Shown: positions 45,613 through 57,469, counted from the first letter of the stretch. The stretch is 64,000 nucleotides of DNA from Lepisosteus oculatus (GCF_040954835.1 NC_090709.1:41734490-41798489); one strand, 5' to 3'. Notes: generated by a model from the letters alone, not told the origin. Translations and numbers: made by a program.

Positions 45613-46051
45613 TGGTTTATGCTGTTTTATCTGGTTGAGAAAAATAGTGTTGGCAAATTAAATGTAAGTTGTTTTATGACATATAGTCCGCGGTGTTTTG
45701 ATTTCGCCGGTGAAAATATTTGTATTTATTTTCGCCTTGTTTTTACACCTGTTATGCGGTTTCTGCCCGAGATGTTGTCCTCGGTATTATGCTATTGGTT
45801 TGTTTGTTTATTGCCAAATAGATTCGCCGCTGTAAAAATAAACTTTATAGTTGTGTTCAGAGGCTACTGGGAATCTTTTGCGTTTGCGACGTTTTTTAGG
45901 AGCGCGTATTGTGTTTGTGGCAATGTACGCTTTGTAGTGTTAAACCGGGGACTGCTGGCCCAGTGTCTCCGACCGGTTATTAAATCTCCGTCTCAGAAGA
46001 AATTATTAAGGGTACTGCACAATGTGAGACATTCCGAGATCTTCACAAATT

Positions 46052-46610
46052 CCAGCAGCCAGATCACCCTGCAGTTCACAACTGGCAGTCCACTGGAGCC
46101 CAGCAGGTGGGAGCCTGGTCAGTACCTGGATGGGAGACTCCTGGGAAAAACTAAGGCTGCTGCTGGAAGAGGTGTTAGTGGGGCCAGCAGGGGGCGCTCA
46201 CCCCGCGGTCTGTGTGGGTCCTGATGCCCCAGTATAGTGACGGGGGACACTGGACTGTAAACAGGCGCTGTCCTTCGGATGAGACGTAAAACCGAGGTCC
46301 TGACACTCTGTGGTCATTAAAAATCCCAGGGCGTTTCTCGAAAAGAGTAGGGGTGTAACCCCGGCGTCCTGGCCAAATTTCCCATTGTCCCTTACCAATC
46401 ATGGCCTCCTAATAACCCCCGTGTGTGAACTGGCTCCATCACTCTGCTCTCCTCCCCACTGAGAGCTGATGTGTGCTGAGCGGACTGGAGCATCATCCAG
46501 GTGGGGGCTGCACATTGGTGGCGGTAGTGGGATTCCCCCTGACCTGTAAAGCGCTTTGAGTGGAGTGTCCAGAAAAGCGCTATATAAGTGTAAGCAATTG
46601 TCATTATAAT
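46052..46610 (+). mobile_element. 5S rRNA-derived SINE, full length
   Basis: Head AGATCACCCTGCAGTTCAC and AGTACCTGGATGGGAGACTC (5S box C form), body and GCGCTATATAAGTGTAAGC tail. Its tail plus 250 bp of downstream flank is repeated in the same orientation at 49,744-50,103. Confidence 0.88.
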
Positions 46611-46857
46611 TATTACTATTAAATTTGGGAACGTTGTGCAAGTCCCGCATGGGCGCCATGTTTGTGGAGATCAGCGCAGGGCTGCTCTCGTCACGGGCGA
46701 GAGCTCAGGAGAATTGTGACGTGGGGGCGGCTCTTCCTGCTGACCGGTCACTGTGGGGTCAGAAACAATAAAGCCAGGAAAACGTATGATATATGTAAAA
46801 AAAAATACAGTTTGATCACATAATTTACTTCATTACCTCCTGGCGGTTAAATGTTTT
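46498..46857 (+). repeat. Direct repeat, member 1 (SINE tail plus flank)
   Basis: About 350 bp (GGTGGGGGCTGCACATTGG through CTGGCGGTTAAATGTTT) recurs nearly identically at 49,744-50,103. Since both SINE tail and non-SINE flank (AAGTCCCGCATGGGCGCCAT) are shared, this is segmental duplication and not two insertions. Confidence 0.88.
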
Positions 46858-46871
46858 TTTTTTCTCTTGTA

Positions 46872-47163
46872 CCTAGGGCTGGGCGATATGGCCCAAAACA
46901 TTATCACGATAAAAATGTTCATATCAGTCGATATCGATAATTATCGCGCTAAATGTCAAATCGTTGTTTCTTTCAAGTTTGAAGGCAGATTTTTTTCCTC
47001 CTGAGTGAAAGTTGAAGAAACCAGACAGTTAACTGGTCAATTGAGCAACTCTTTTATTTTAAGAACACGACAAACGCTTGCCAACCAGCAGAGACGTTCA
47101 GCAAATCTGTGAGCTGCCCGGTTGGCAAAACACGCACGCGCACTCGCGCAAAGCATAAACGTA
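46872..47163 (+). mobile_element. DNA-transposon-like terminus (GGGCTGGGCGATATGG)
   Basis: The start GGGCTGGGCGATATGGCCC followed by repeated ATATCG/CGATAT words is characteristic of a widespread vertebrate DNA transposon end, probably hAT type (superfamily uncertain). No transposase. It is cut on the right by the LTR at 47,164. Confidence 0.5.
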
Positions 47164-48119
47164 TGTAGCGGGATGGACATCTGGACTGCCTTCCTAGGTG
47201 TCAGGTGTAAGGGAGTCGTATCTCACCTTGATCAACCAATCATGGACTGGTAACCCACGTGGGTCTCTGATGCCCACGAAACTTTCAGCCAATCAACGAG
47301 CTGAAGTTCCTCCAGGTAAAAACAGGCAACACAGCGAGCCTGGAGGAGGAGAATCTCTAGGGAGAATTCCAGCGGTGGGAGACAATTCCGGGGCAGGACG
47401 GCCCAGGAGCAGAAAGGCTCCCAAGGGCAGGACATTCTCGCAGAGCGCGGCCCCTGACCGTCCCGAGACTCAGCCCGGACCACCGTGGAACGGCCCGTGG
47501 GTCCGAGTGCCAGAACGTTCCTCTGTTCTAAGAGTCAGGAACGAACCGGTCCTCTTCCTGACCTGCTGGGACACCGCGGTCATCTTTTCTCCCGTGCTCG
47601 CAGGCCGGACAGCAGAGCCTGGCCCGGAGCCAGAGAGCGCGGATTGGACAGCAACAAGCCTGCAGCTGCCTCTTTGTGCCCGCAGGAGGTCTGAATCCCC
47701 ACAGATCGGATGAGTCTTCACCTTCACTGCACTACAGCTCGAGAATTCAATTGCTATCCCAACCAGTTGATATCACTTTAATTCCTTAGAGTTAGGTACT
47801 CGTTTTGAGTATCTAGTGGAGACGTTGTGACCAAGTTCATTTCCGAAACGGTCTAAATGAATGATATACCGAACGTATGCCCTCTTGATATGTATAACTC
47901 TTTGTGACTGAATGAATATATACCTTTTGTATTCTGATAACCCTCAGGATAAGATCTGTTAGGTTTACATGCATATTGTATGTATTAATAAATGTATCCT
48001 TGTGTATTAGTACCTGTGTGTGTGTATGCGTTGTTTGAGTTATAAGGCTATTAAAATAATCAATTTTGTGACTTACTGCTACAGTTAATAATTGTCCCAG
48101 TAAATGTCCAAACCCTACA
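47164..48119 (+). mobile_element. Candidate LTR (956 bp, TGTAG...CTACA)
   Basis: Begins TGTAGCGGGA and ends CCCTACA, with 5-bp perfect terminal inverted repeats in the TG...CA form of LTRs. Near the 3' side are an AATAAA word (47,986) and TG-rich sequence, the R-U5 layout. Directly after it, ACTGGTGCC (48,121-48,129) resembles a tRNA primer-binding site, so this would be a 5' LTR with about 80 bp of leader, cut by the SINE at 48.2 kb. No gag or pol. The 171-residue open frame 47,198-47,713 inside is unrecognised. Confidence 0.45.
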
Positions 48120-48200
48120 GAACTGGTGCCTCGTGAGAGCACACTACAGTTGTAAGGTCAGCAGGGATTGAAAAAGGACAGCAATTTCAAGTCTGGCTAC

Positions 48201-48757
48201 ATATAATAATAATTGCTTACACTTCTATAGCGCTTTTCTGGACACTCCACTCAAAACGCTTTACAGGTCAGGGGGAATCCCACTACCACCAGTGTGCAGC
48301 CCCACCTAGATGATGCGACGGCAGCCATAGTGCGCCAGAACGCAGCTCTCAGTGGGGAGGAGAGCAGAGAGATGGAGCCAGTTCAGAGAGGGGGGGTTAT
48401 TAGGAGGCCATGATTGGTAAGGGCCAATGGGAAATTTGACCAGGACGCCGGGGTTACACCCCTACTCTTTTCGAGAGACGCCCTGGGATTGTTAATGACC
48501 ACAGAGAGTCAGGACCTGGGTTTGACGTCTCATCCGAAGGACGGTGCCTGTTTACAGTCCAGTGTCCCCCGTCACTATACTGGGGCATTAGGACCCACAT
48601 GGACCACAGCACCCCCTGCTGGCCCCACTAACACCTTCCAGCAGCAACCTTATTTTTTTCCCAGGAGGTCTCCCCTCCAGGTACTGACCAGGCTCACACC
48701 TGCTGAGCTCCAGTGGGTTACCAGTTGTGAGTTGCAGGGTGATATGACTGCTGGCTA
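48201..48757 (-). mobile_element. 5S rRNA-derived SINE, full length
   Basis: Minus-strand copy: (ATT)n and tail at the left end, 5S-like head at the right (TGACCAGGCTCACACCTGCT in reverse). Several small deletions in the body. Confidence 0.87.
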
Positions 48758-49277
48758 TGTAGGTCCCATTAGATTGAAATCGGGACGTTGAGTGGGCAAC
48801 TCAAGGACATTGTGCTTCGGGTTTTGAATTGTTGTCCCAAAGAAAGGTACATTTTCCAGGTTTTTGGACACTCCACTCAAAGCGCTTTACAGGTCACGGG
48901 GAATCCCACTACCACCACCAGGTTTTTGTTTTTTAGCAGACTGAATCAGATTATCCTGTATATGTGATTTTAATTTAATTTCTCCAGTAAATGTAACCCT
49001 CAGTTTTGGGTTCAACTAGATATTTCGCTGTGCATTTGGACCAAAACTAGCTCCCTTCCTTTAACTTTGCCATGCAGACCAGCTTTGTGGAGAGACTGAG
49101 ATATTGATTCATGGGTAGCTTTCTCCCATCTCTGCCACTGAAGTCTGTTGCTCTTTTAAAGCCCAAAACTGGCTTTCCGAGGACATCCTGAACCGTTTTC
49201 TTCCTTGCCCACCTGCTTACTTTAACAGTGTAGCCCGATCTCGGCAGTGTCTCAGTGATAGTTTATTCCTGGGTTAA
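48758..49277. other. Unique DNA with a SINE scrap, no gene recognised
   Basis: A 57-bp SINE tail scrap at 48,866-48,922 interrupts otherwise unique, AT-rich DNA. No gene seen. Confidence 0.4.
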
Positions 49278-49740
49278 TAATAATAATAATTGCTTACACT
49301 TATAAAGAGCTTTTCTGGTGTGCCGCACTCCCTCCTGCTAAATACACAAGCAGACGTTCTGAAAAACTTGAAATGTGCGAAATCAGCACAAATGTCCCCT
49401 GCAGCTATTCAGGTTGTTTTGTTTTTGTTTTTTTGTACCGCAGAAAAGTCCAAAGAGCGACAGCTCGGCAGCAGTTTCCCTAATTTCACACGCTAGGGTA
49501 AAAAACGAGATTGGCACGCGCATTGTGAAACAGAGCAGAAAGAACCCTTGCTCGCCCTGGATTCGCCCACCGGGCAAATCGCCGGCGCCAGCAAGGAAAA
49601 CGCTTACAAACGGAAAAATGACAACAGCCCTAAAAGCCAAACGGGAACTGAGAACAAAAGCCACCGTGCTCCCAGTTCTGCCGAGGTCAAAACAAACCGA
49701 GGGCCGCGTCTCAGCTCTTAACAGATCATCCCATCACTAA
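49278..49740 (+). repeat. Inverted duplicate, member 1 (partner at 59,177-59,745)
   Basis: A SINE tail scrap, then about 420 bp containing GCGAAATCAGCACAAATG and CGGGCAAATCGCCGGCGCC. The reverse complement occurs at 59,296-59,720. Frames are not conserved between members (single-base indels), so it is non-coding. Confidence 0.85.
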
Positions 49741-49743
49741 GAG

Positions 49744-50103
49744 TCCAGGTGGGGGCTGCACATTGGTGGCGGTAGTGGGATTCCCCGTGACCTGTAAAGC
49801 GCTTTGAGTGGAGTGTCCAGAAAAGCGCTATATAAGTGTAAGCAATTGTCATTATAATTATTACTATCAAATTTGGGAACGTTGTGCAAGTCCCGCATGG
49901 GCGCCATGTTTGTGGAGATCAGCGCAGGGCTGCTCTCGTCACAGGCGAGAGCTCAGGAGAATTGTGATGTGGGGGCGGCCCTTCCTGCTGACCGGTCACT
50001 GTGGGGTCAGAAATAATAAAGCCAGGAAAACGTATGATATATGTAAAAAAAAATAGTTTGATCACATAATTTACTTCATTACCTCCTGGCGGTTAAATGT
50101 TTT
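49744..50103 (+). repeat. Direct repeat, member 2 (SINE tail plus flank)
   Basis: Second copy of 46,498-46,857. It ends exactly where the inverted gene unit (copy 2) begins, so the duplication breakpoint lies at about 50,104. Confidence 0.88.
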
Positions 50104-50504
50104 GACATCAGAAAAATAGTTCATTTTCCTTTATTTGAAATTTGTTTCTAAAAGGAAAGGAAAACCATCCCAGGTCCACTCTTCCTAAATATTATTTCTT
50201 CTTAAAGGCTACTATCGGCTTGCAAAGCCCAGTTCAGACAGGAGTTTATTCCAGGGGAACTTTTTGGGTTACCATGCCCATTTGAGGAAGCTGAAACATT
50301 TAGCAAAACAAAGGGACCCCCCCCATCAGAACAGCATGAACAATTTCATGAACTGCATGACTGAACTTTGACACCCCACCCCTCCCTTGTGACTGAAAGG
50401 GAATCCAGAAACCAAGAGCAGAGGCAAGACCAAGAACCGCACTGTCAATGAAGCGCGAGGGAGGGAACCAATGGTCTCCTTCCACACGAGTCAGCTGACT
50501 GCAG

Positions 50505-50568
50505 ATGGCGGGTCACTCTGCAAAGCCTTCTGGGGAATGTAGTTCCAGAGAAGGGCCGCCACCGCCAT
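50505..50568. promoter_or_regulatory. ZNF143/YY1-type block downstream of gene copy 2
   Basis: Mirror of 44,578-44,641: ZNF143-type motif at 50,525-50,543 (minus strand), ATGGCGG at 50,505-50,511 and CCGCCAT at 50,562-50,568. All three motifs are retained between diverged copies. Confidence 0.5.
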
Positions 50569-50835
50569 CTCGTCAGATCTTATTTCACCCCACTTCCAAT
50601 ACAATCCAGGAAGTCGAGGACCCACTGCTGGGGAGGGGAATTCAAGGCCCTTGAGCCAGCCTGTCTATAAGTGAAGTTGCCTCATTTCCCCTCCCAAAAA
50701 ACTCACTTGTCGCTGCAAACAAAGTGCCAAAACACAACAAATGTTTTTATTGCGGTTCATACTGGACAGCGCCAGAAGCCCACAACCCCAAGATTGAGTC
50801 AGGCGGTTGCCCCCACTTCTCTCGGCCCCATCGCG

Positions 50836-53800
50836 CTACTCCGGCCCCTCGACCTGCAGCGCCTCGGGGGCGGGGGGGTTCAGCTTGTCGAGCTGCGCCA
50901 CCACGCCGTCGTACTCCTGCTGCCACTGCTCCTTGCTCAGCGCCGAGGGGCTGACCTCCAGGAACCTGTAGGCCTCCTTGGACTGCAGGATGAACATCCC
51001 GCGGACGTGCATGCAGACGTTGCAGAAGCTCTCCCAGATCTGCGGGGGGGGCGGGGAAGGGGGAGGAGAAGAAGCACCAACATGAGACTCAGCGACCGGG
51101 GTAATATCCCAGAAGCCACTGGGAAGTGCCCCCCCCTCCCACCACCACCACCACCCACAATATCTAGGATGACAGTTGAGGGCAGAGGCCAAACTTCCAG
51201 GAAACTCATCCGCTCAACGACGTAGATCACGGCATTCGGGTCCCGGCTTCCCAGGGGAAGGCTCTTCCTTCCCGAGAACAGCGTTGCCTTTTGTGGAGAA
51301 AGGTCTCCTCCTACCTATGCTAACCAGTACATCAGCAGCTCAGGGGCTGCCCGTAGGATTGTTAGTGCTGTGGCACAATTTCTGGACAAGTCAGAGTGTC
51401 TGGGGGTGTCCAGGACAGAGATCTGGGCCAGCAGGTACCAGATCAGAGAAGTTCAACCCGACAGAGAGACCCCAAGCAGGACAGCTCTGTCCACCCCACC
51501 CTCTGAGATCGATCTACCAGAATCGAGCAGAAAAACAAACTGACCGGCTCGGCCTTATCCAAGCTGGACAGGAAGTCAGCCTCGCACTCCTCCAGGAAGT
51601 CCAGCATGTGCTCTCCGGCGAAGGTCGTCTTCGTGAGGATGTCCAGCGCCACGCCAGTCGTCTCCCAGAACTTCTTCATCTGCAGCAGGATGTCCTGGAT
51701 CCTGGTCAGGCACTTCTGGACCTCCGCCAGCATCTTGGGGTCGCCAATGGATCCTGAGAGGCAGGGGAAGAGGAAAGTAGGAATCATCTCCCGAGCTCAG
51801 CTGGCAGATTTAACTCTTGGATGGTAGAAAGGGATTAGAGAAAGAAGTGATTTCCAACTCTGGTGACAGCTCAGGTCTGTTTAAAGCAAACAATCACGTA
51901 AAAAATAAAAACACATTTCCCTAAATCCTGACTTCACTATGGACTTGAAGCCGAGAGCGGGACTTCGGTCAGGACAGGAGCGGCTTCTTCACACCGAGTA
52001 GTAGGGGTGTGGAACAAGCCAATACCCCACACAAAACACGTCCCAGCGGCCCCATGATCTGGCAACCCGCCCGCCTACCGATGTCGATCTGGACCTTGGC
52101 GTAGTCCAGCTGCAGCCGGATCAGCTCCTTCTCCTTCTGCCACAGCTCCGACACCTTGGCATCCTTGCTCTTGTGCAGCTCCTCCAGCTGGACCTTGAGG
52201 GACTCCACGGCCGCCTTGTCCTTGGGGTCGTTGGCGGCCTTCTGGATGGCGTTGATCATGTTGCCCAGGATGGGCACCACGGCCGCCACGATGGCGAACT
52301 TGCGGTCCCGCTCCCCGATGCTGATGATGAGGCCCTGCAGCTCCTTGTTCTTGTCCTGGATGTCCTTCTCCATCTGGTCCCTCTCCCCCTGCAGCTGTTT
52401 GACCGAGGTGTCCAGCTTGCTGGACTGTCCCTCCAGGGCCTGGGCCTCCGCGCTCTTCTCCTTCTTCTGCTGCTCCTTGTCCGCCTTGGTCTTGACCACG
52501 TCGCTGCAGGTGTCGCCCACGCCCCTGCCCAGAGCCTCGTACCTGGAAGAGACGGGAGTGGTCAGCCTCTTGTGAAGAGGAGAGGTCGCAGGTTATGGGA
52601 CAGGAGAATCCCAGCAAGCCAGGCAGGGGTGTGTGCTGTACACCAAGAGTGGTGGGAGGGGGAACAAGCCGCTCAGTTAGAACAGGATATCTCCTTTCAT
52701 GTGCTTACAAGCAGCCAGAGTCTTTGGCTCTTTCCAATGGCTGGTTCCCCCAAAACGAAGCCAGAGCTTACTTCTCCACCGAGCGGTCCACCTGGTGGCA
52801 GATGTCCTTGATCCAGCCCTTCGACTTGTCCAGGAACATCTTGGCCAGCTGCACGTTCCTCTTCTTCACCGCCGTCCGGATCATCGGCAGCATGGTGCCG
52901 ACGATGTTGGTCCCCGTACTGGCGCACTGCGAGCGAGAGATCAAGCATCAGCACCATTGCTCCCATCTCCCCCCCCTTCAAGCTCGAGTTTAGGATGCCC
53001 CTTATCCGGCCTATTTAATCCTGTGGCCCTGCAAAACCCCAACACAGCTGGCAGGACCTTCACGCTAATGACCTTGCCGTCAGCAGCCATTTTGGCTCTT
53101 CTATGGAGCTATACCTGAGCCAAAATGGCTTCTATAGGACACAGCCACTGGGGTGTCCTCAGTATTAACTGACCAGTTCAAGGGCACTTCATTCAACTAG
53201 GAATGCAACTCTCTATGGCAATTTTAGCACCCATCTCCTCAAACATCACACTGACATTTATGCCAAAGGTATAGTTCTTCCACCCTCCCCCCCACCATGA
53301 AGACCTGGGATAAGGGGTTGAAAAGGTTTCATAGAACTAAGACATCAATAGTCATGAGCCAAAACAAGTCTTCCATTAGATCCAGATGAAAGGAGAAAGT
53401 CTCACTTATTAGATGCCCACACCACCAAGCTGAAGGGTTACACGCATTAAAACTTGGGGGTGCAGTGCATCTTGGGTTGATTGTGATACACATACACTTC
53501 ACACAAAGGGTGGTGGGGGTGTGGAACAAGCTGGCCAGCCCGGTTACAGAAGCAGATACCAAACGGGCCTGACAGGTCCTAAAATCGCTCAACTTGTATT
53601 CTTAAGCTCTGACCCAAGAGACAAACTCACCTGGAGCAGCAGGCACACAGACCCACCTGGAGCAGCAGGCACACAGACCCACCTGGAGCAGCAGGACCTC
53701 GGAGGAGGCGAACAGCTGCTGGCTCTCAGTGGCCTTGAGCCTCAGCTTCCTCTCCAGCTCGGGGTGGGTGGCCAGACACAGGTAGGACAGGTGGAAGAGC

Positions 53801-55238
53801 AGAGCCGTCTTCTCTGCGGCCGGGAGCAGATCTCGGAACATATCCATGTCGTTCATCAGCTGCCGGTCAGCGGGCACTAGGTCTGAGTGGGACAAAAAAA
53901 ATTGAAATTGGCTTTAAAGTTTTAGCTTCAACAACCTCGAGCACTCAAGCTTGGTGAAGACGTCCACACATCCACTTTGAGCAAACTGAGAATTTGGATA
54001 TCCAAGTGAAGACATCAGCCCTCTCGATTGCCATAGACCAGGGTGCTGAGCAGTTGTATTCTTAGGAAAGCATCATCCAGGTGGGGCCGCACACTGGGGG
54101 GGCTGGAGGGGATCCCCATGACCTAGTAATACCTCTGAGTGGAGAGCATTAGGAACTCTTGGCTTAACGAGAATTATCTGAACCATTTGTTCCCAGCTCT
54201 TGAACACGATGGGGCTTTGACTACTGTAGTTTGCTCACAAAAAGAGTCACCACCATGTAGACTTTAAAACCCTCCTGCTCACCTATAAGGGTCCGCGTGG
54301 CTTGGCACCTCAGTACCTGTCTGAGCTATCATCGCCCTACTCCCCTGCTCTCCTTACTCTCCCCCCCAAGCCCGTCTGCATTGTAGGGGTGACAGGGCCT
54401 TCTCCTGTTGTGCCCCCAAGCTCTGGAACTCTCTGCCCAAGGATATCAGAGAGTCACCTTCTCTAAACTCCTGCCAATCCAGAGTCCAAACCCTCTTCTT
54501 CAGAAGAGCCTTTATTGAACTGGTTCTGTTCTTCACCCCTCTGCTTCTCTTCGTACCACCATCCACAGTCTCCTCTGTACATTGTGATTGTGTACTCTTA
54601 CTTATTGTTGTCATCCTGTAAAGCGCTTTGAGAAGCCACCTTTGAGCAGGAGGATTTTAAAGTCCACACAGAATTTGACCGGAAGCCAGTGCAGGGACTC
54701 CAGGATAGGAGTTATGTGAACACTTGCACCAGACCTGGTCAGGATTCTGGCTGCTGAATTTCGGACATTCTGCAGTTTGTTCAGAGTAGATTTAGATACC
54801 CCCAGCGAGTAGAGCATTCCAGTAGTCAATTCGAGAGAACACAAATGTGTTGATCAGCTCTTCAGCCACAGTTAACGATAGCACAGGGTGTAGTCTTGCG
54901 ATATTTCTGAGGTGAAAACAAGATTTTTTGGACAGTATACTGTCCGAGTTGGACCGAGTTTAAGAGTCAGGCGTGCAGCCTGGAGAGAACTGGGGCTGGT
55001 TACTGGTCTCGAAACACACAAGCTCCTGTGTGAACCAGATCGATTCACAGCAAGTTTATTTTACTGGGGAGGGCAAAGCCTGTATCCCTCCCCAAATATA
55101 GTTAGATAAGAGTGGGGTGCCCTGAGCTGTAAGGCCAACTGGGTTGGGGAACCACTACTCCCCAATACTGCCTCACAATTAAACAGCATGTCCCAAAAAG
55201 AAAATTCTTGAAGCCTCCTTACCGTGACACTGAGACAT
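50836..55238 (-). CDS. Gene copy 2: paralogue of copy 1 (415 aa)
   Basis: Six coding exons on the minus strand: 55,223-55,238; 53,683-53,882; 52,772-52,926; 52,079-52,542; 51,545-51,753; 50,836-51,039. Sizes 16, 200, 155, 464 and 209 are identical to copy 1; the last exon is one codon shorter (a Q is missing in the PAP tail). Every frame and splice site is intact. The hydrophobic segment (206-223) is unchanged, while the coiled coils and exon 5 carry scattered replacements (for example C164S, and DNLKQRT to DILTKTT). The gene appears functional. Compared with copy 1, the start peptide is MSQCH. Family unknown, as for copy 1. Confidence 0.85.
53085..53130 (-). repeat. Perfect 13-bp hairpin in intron, copy 2
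   Basis: Same stem as at 42,048-42,093, with both halves unchanged although the surrounding intron has diverged. Confidence 0.65.
53626..53682 (-). repeat. Tandem 26-bp splice-donor repeat, copy 2 (three donors)
   Basis: On the minus strand the donor of coding exon 2 is followed by two further donors at +26 and +52. The last is GTGAGT. Use of the last donor adds 52 nt and shifts the frame, unlike copy 1. Confidence 0.88.
54340..54610 (-). repeat. Dispersed repeat next to LINE fragment, copy 2
   Basis: Contains (minus strand) AGAGTTCCAGAGCTTGGGGG and GAGAAGGCCCTGTCACCC, a segment common in fish repeats. Shared with copy 3 at 62,820-63,070. Confidence 0.5.
54611..55040 (-). mobile_element. 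L2/CR1-type LINE reverse transcriptase fragment in intron 1, copy 2
   Basis: Encodes the C-terminal end of a non-LTR reverse transcriptase, with motifs LQNVRNSAARILTR, HITPILESLHWLPV and DFKILLL known from L2/CR1-type LINEs. A frameshift splits it after the DYWNALLAG motif. The same broken fragment is in copy 3 and absent from copy 1. Confidence 0.75.
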
Positions 55239-55773
55239 GGTTATGGTATGCTGGAGGCGACCGTCAGAGAGAGAGAGAGAGAGCCAATTTATCCTGTCAC
55301 GACAGAAAAAAAAGATGTAATTTAGACAAACGGGTGTGAAGACACTTCCAATTACTAACCCAGCAATGAGACAGTAAGCAGCCCAATTGGGATTGAGTGG
55401 AGAAGCAGGAAAGGCACAGGCTAGTTCTTAAACAAGAACTTGAAGGACCCACTCCCCCACCCACCCAAGAAGAAATAAAACCTCTGGAGTCTCCCACATT
55501 TCCACACCGAGCAGCCTTCCAACACAACAGTCCGGCTGTGACACAGGCTGCAATTCGCTTCAATTAAAAATGCTCAAGTTGAGCTTTTAAAGCCAGTCAG
55601 AGCGCTGAGAGACCACCCCCAGTTCGGAACCAGAAGCGACACACTCAGGAAACACAATAGACCCCTAGCGGAGAACACCAGCAAGTCTTCACCTGAACCC
55701 AGCCCTGAAAGACCACTGTCTGAACCTCGACTCTACTGGAAGAACTGAGAGCACCCTCCCCCCTTCCGGGCCC

Positions 55774-55816
55774 CTCTTATAGGGCTGCGCACTGCCCACA
55801 GGAAGTCCATATAAGG
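55774..55816 (-). promoter_or_regulatory. Gene copy 2 promoter (CArG and TATA)
   Basis: On the minus strand CArG box CCTTATATGG (55,807-55,816) and TATAAGAG (55,774-55,781). The upstream GC-box region of copy 1 is missing. The 5' UTR exon ends with the same GTGAAG donor, and the start-codon exon begins at 55,293 after TCGTGACAG. Confidence 0.55.
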
Positions 55817-55869
55817 TTCGCTGTTTGTAACTGTGTGTTATTGTTAACGACGCGTTTCTTTTCTCTTGG

Positions 55870-56140
55870 TTGAAGGGGGGAGAGTTTCCACCCGGTTTGC
55901 AGAGAGAGGAGGGAACTCAGTTGATCTGGCAGCCCAGTATGTGATCTCCTACAGAATATGTCAATATTTTATAATATGTCTTTGTTGTAAATGTCTGTAA
56001 CATGTCTGTAGATTTTATTTTACTTCTATTTTTTGTTTTGTTTAATGTAAATATCATTACTTTCATCTGCTTTGGCAACACTGATTGTACCCATCGGTCA
56101 TGCTAATAAAGCACCTTGAATTGAATTGAATTGAGAGGCC
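55870..56140 (-). mobile_element. LINE 3' tail insertion, copy 2
   Basis: About 270 bp ending in AATAAAGCACC then TTGAATTGAATTGAATTGAG (plus strand), a LINE/SINE tail with repeated TTGAA. Inserted in the promoter-proximal region; also in copy 3 (61,225-61,520) but not copy 1, where the flanks are joined near 39,005-39,040. Confidence 0.7.
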
Positions 56141-56400
56141 GCCCTCCCCCCCCGAAAATTAATCCTAGTGCGCCCAAAAAAAAAGGAGCTTGTTTTTTTT
56201 CCCCATATTTTCTACTTTGGTCACGGCCATTCGACCTCATAGGAGGACGGAATAAGGGGAATGTCTCTTTATTTTCTCCCCCCAGCAGCGTCGCGGAAAA
56301 AAAAGGAGGGGAGCCGGTCAGTTTGCAGGACAGTTAACTCGCGTTGAGGGAGACAGGGCAAACCGCCGCCTCAGCTGGTCTCTCCCTCTCGGCGACCTGC

Positions 56401-56495
56401 GCCGGCTGTGCGTCGCCGAGCAACGTCGGGGGGGCGCCTAGTCTTTTCGTCACTTCCGGCCCCGCACAGAAGCGGGGGAGACGGCTTCATGGTTG
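56401..56495. promoter_or_regulatory. CpG-rich promoter-like block, copy 2 (one ETS site lost)
   Basis: TCACTTCCGG (56,450-56,459) and X-box-like GTCGCCGAGCAAC (56,412-56,424) are kept, but the second ETS core is changed (GGAAG to GGCTG near 56,403). Copy 3 has the same change. Confidence 0.45.
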
Positions 56496-56594
56496 CGCTC
56501 TGGCGAGAGGAGCCGGACGGGTCCGCTGGTTGTCGTCACCGCTTCTTATTCGGGATCTTGACTTCTGTAACAAATAGCGTTTTCGGTTTCTCAG

Positions 56595-57330
56595 TTGTGT
56601 ATGTATGTCTGCACCTGCTGCTATACGTGTGTGTCTCAGTTGTGCGTTTGTATGTCTGCACCTTCTGACATACGTGTGTGTCTCGGTTGTGCGTTTGTAT
56701 GTCGGCACCTGTGGCGACAGGTGTGTGTGTGTGTCTCAGTTGTGTGTTTGTATGTCTGCACCTGTGGCGACAGGTGTGTGTGTGTGTCTCAGTTGTGTGT
56801 TTGTATGTCTGCACCTGTGGCGACAGGTGTGTGTGTGTCTCTCAGTTGTGCGTTTGTATGTCTGCACCTGCGTGTGTGTCTCAGTTGTGTGTTTGTATGT
56901 CTGCAACTGCTGCTACAGGTGTGTGTGTGTCTCAGTTGTGTGTTTGTATGTCTGCACCTGCAGCTACAAGTGTGCGTCTCAGTTGTGCGTTTGTATGTCT
57001 GCACCTGCAGCTACAAGTGTGCGTCTCAGTTGTGCGTTTGTATGTCTGCACCTGCAGCTACAAGTGTGCGTCTCGGTTGTGCGTTTGTATGTCTGCACCT
57101 GCAGCTACAAGTGTGCGTCTCGGTTGTGCGTTTGTATGTCTGCACCTGCTGCTACAGGTGTGTGTGTGTGTGTCTCAGTTGTGTGTCTGTCTGTCTGCAC
57201 CTGCAGCTACAGGTGTGTGTGTGTGTGTCTCAGTTGTGTGTCTGTCTGTCTGCTCCTGCGGCTACGTGTGTGTGTGTGTCTGTCTGTCTGCGCCTGCTGC
57301 TACAGGTGTGTGTGTGTTGTGCGAGGGCTG
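56595..57330 (+). repeat. CA-rich 47-bp minisatellite, copy 2 (about 16 units)
   Basis: Plus-strand reading of the copy 1 unit (GTTTGTATGTCTGCACCTG, GTGTGTGTCTCAGTTGTG). Contains variants not in copy 1: GTGGCGACAG, GCAGCTACAAGTGTGCG. Long open frames are again due to absence of stops in the unit. Confidence 0.93.
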
Positions 57331-57469
57331 TCTGGCCTGTCCAGTGATATATTGCCTACGGTGACTCTCTCAGCTCGGACCTGCAGCGTGGAGCCTGGAG
57401 AAGACCTCAGTCCCTGTGTTCGCCGATGATGAGGTGGAGCTGCTGTTCACCGACACTGCGGTTTATCCG

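Noticed and set aside
45619-46224. 201-codon open frame
   Set aside because: AT-rich, phenylalanine- and cysteine-heavy translation that runs into a 5S-derived SINE; not protein-like.
47198-47713. 171-codon open frame
   Set aside because: Lies inside the candidate LTR and matches no retroelement or cellular family that I recognise.
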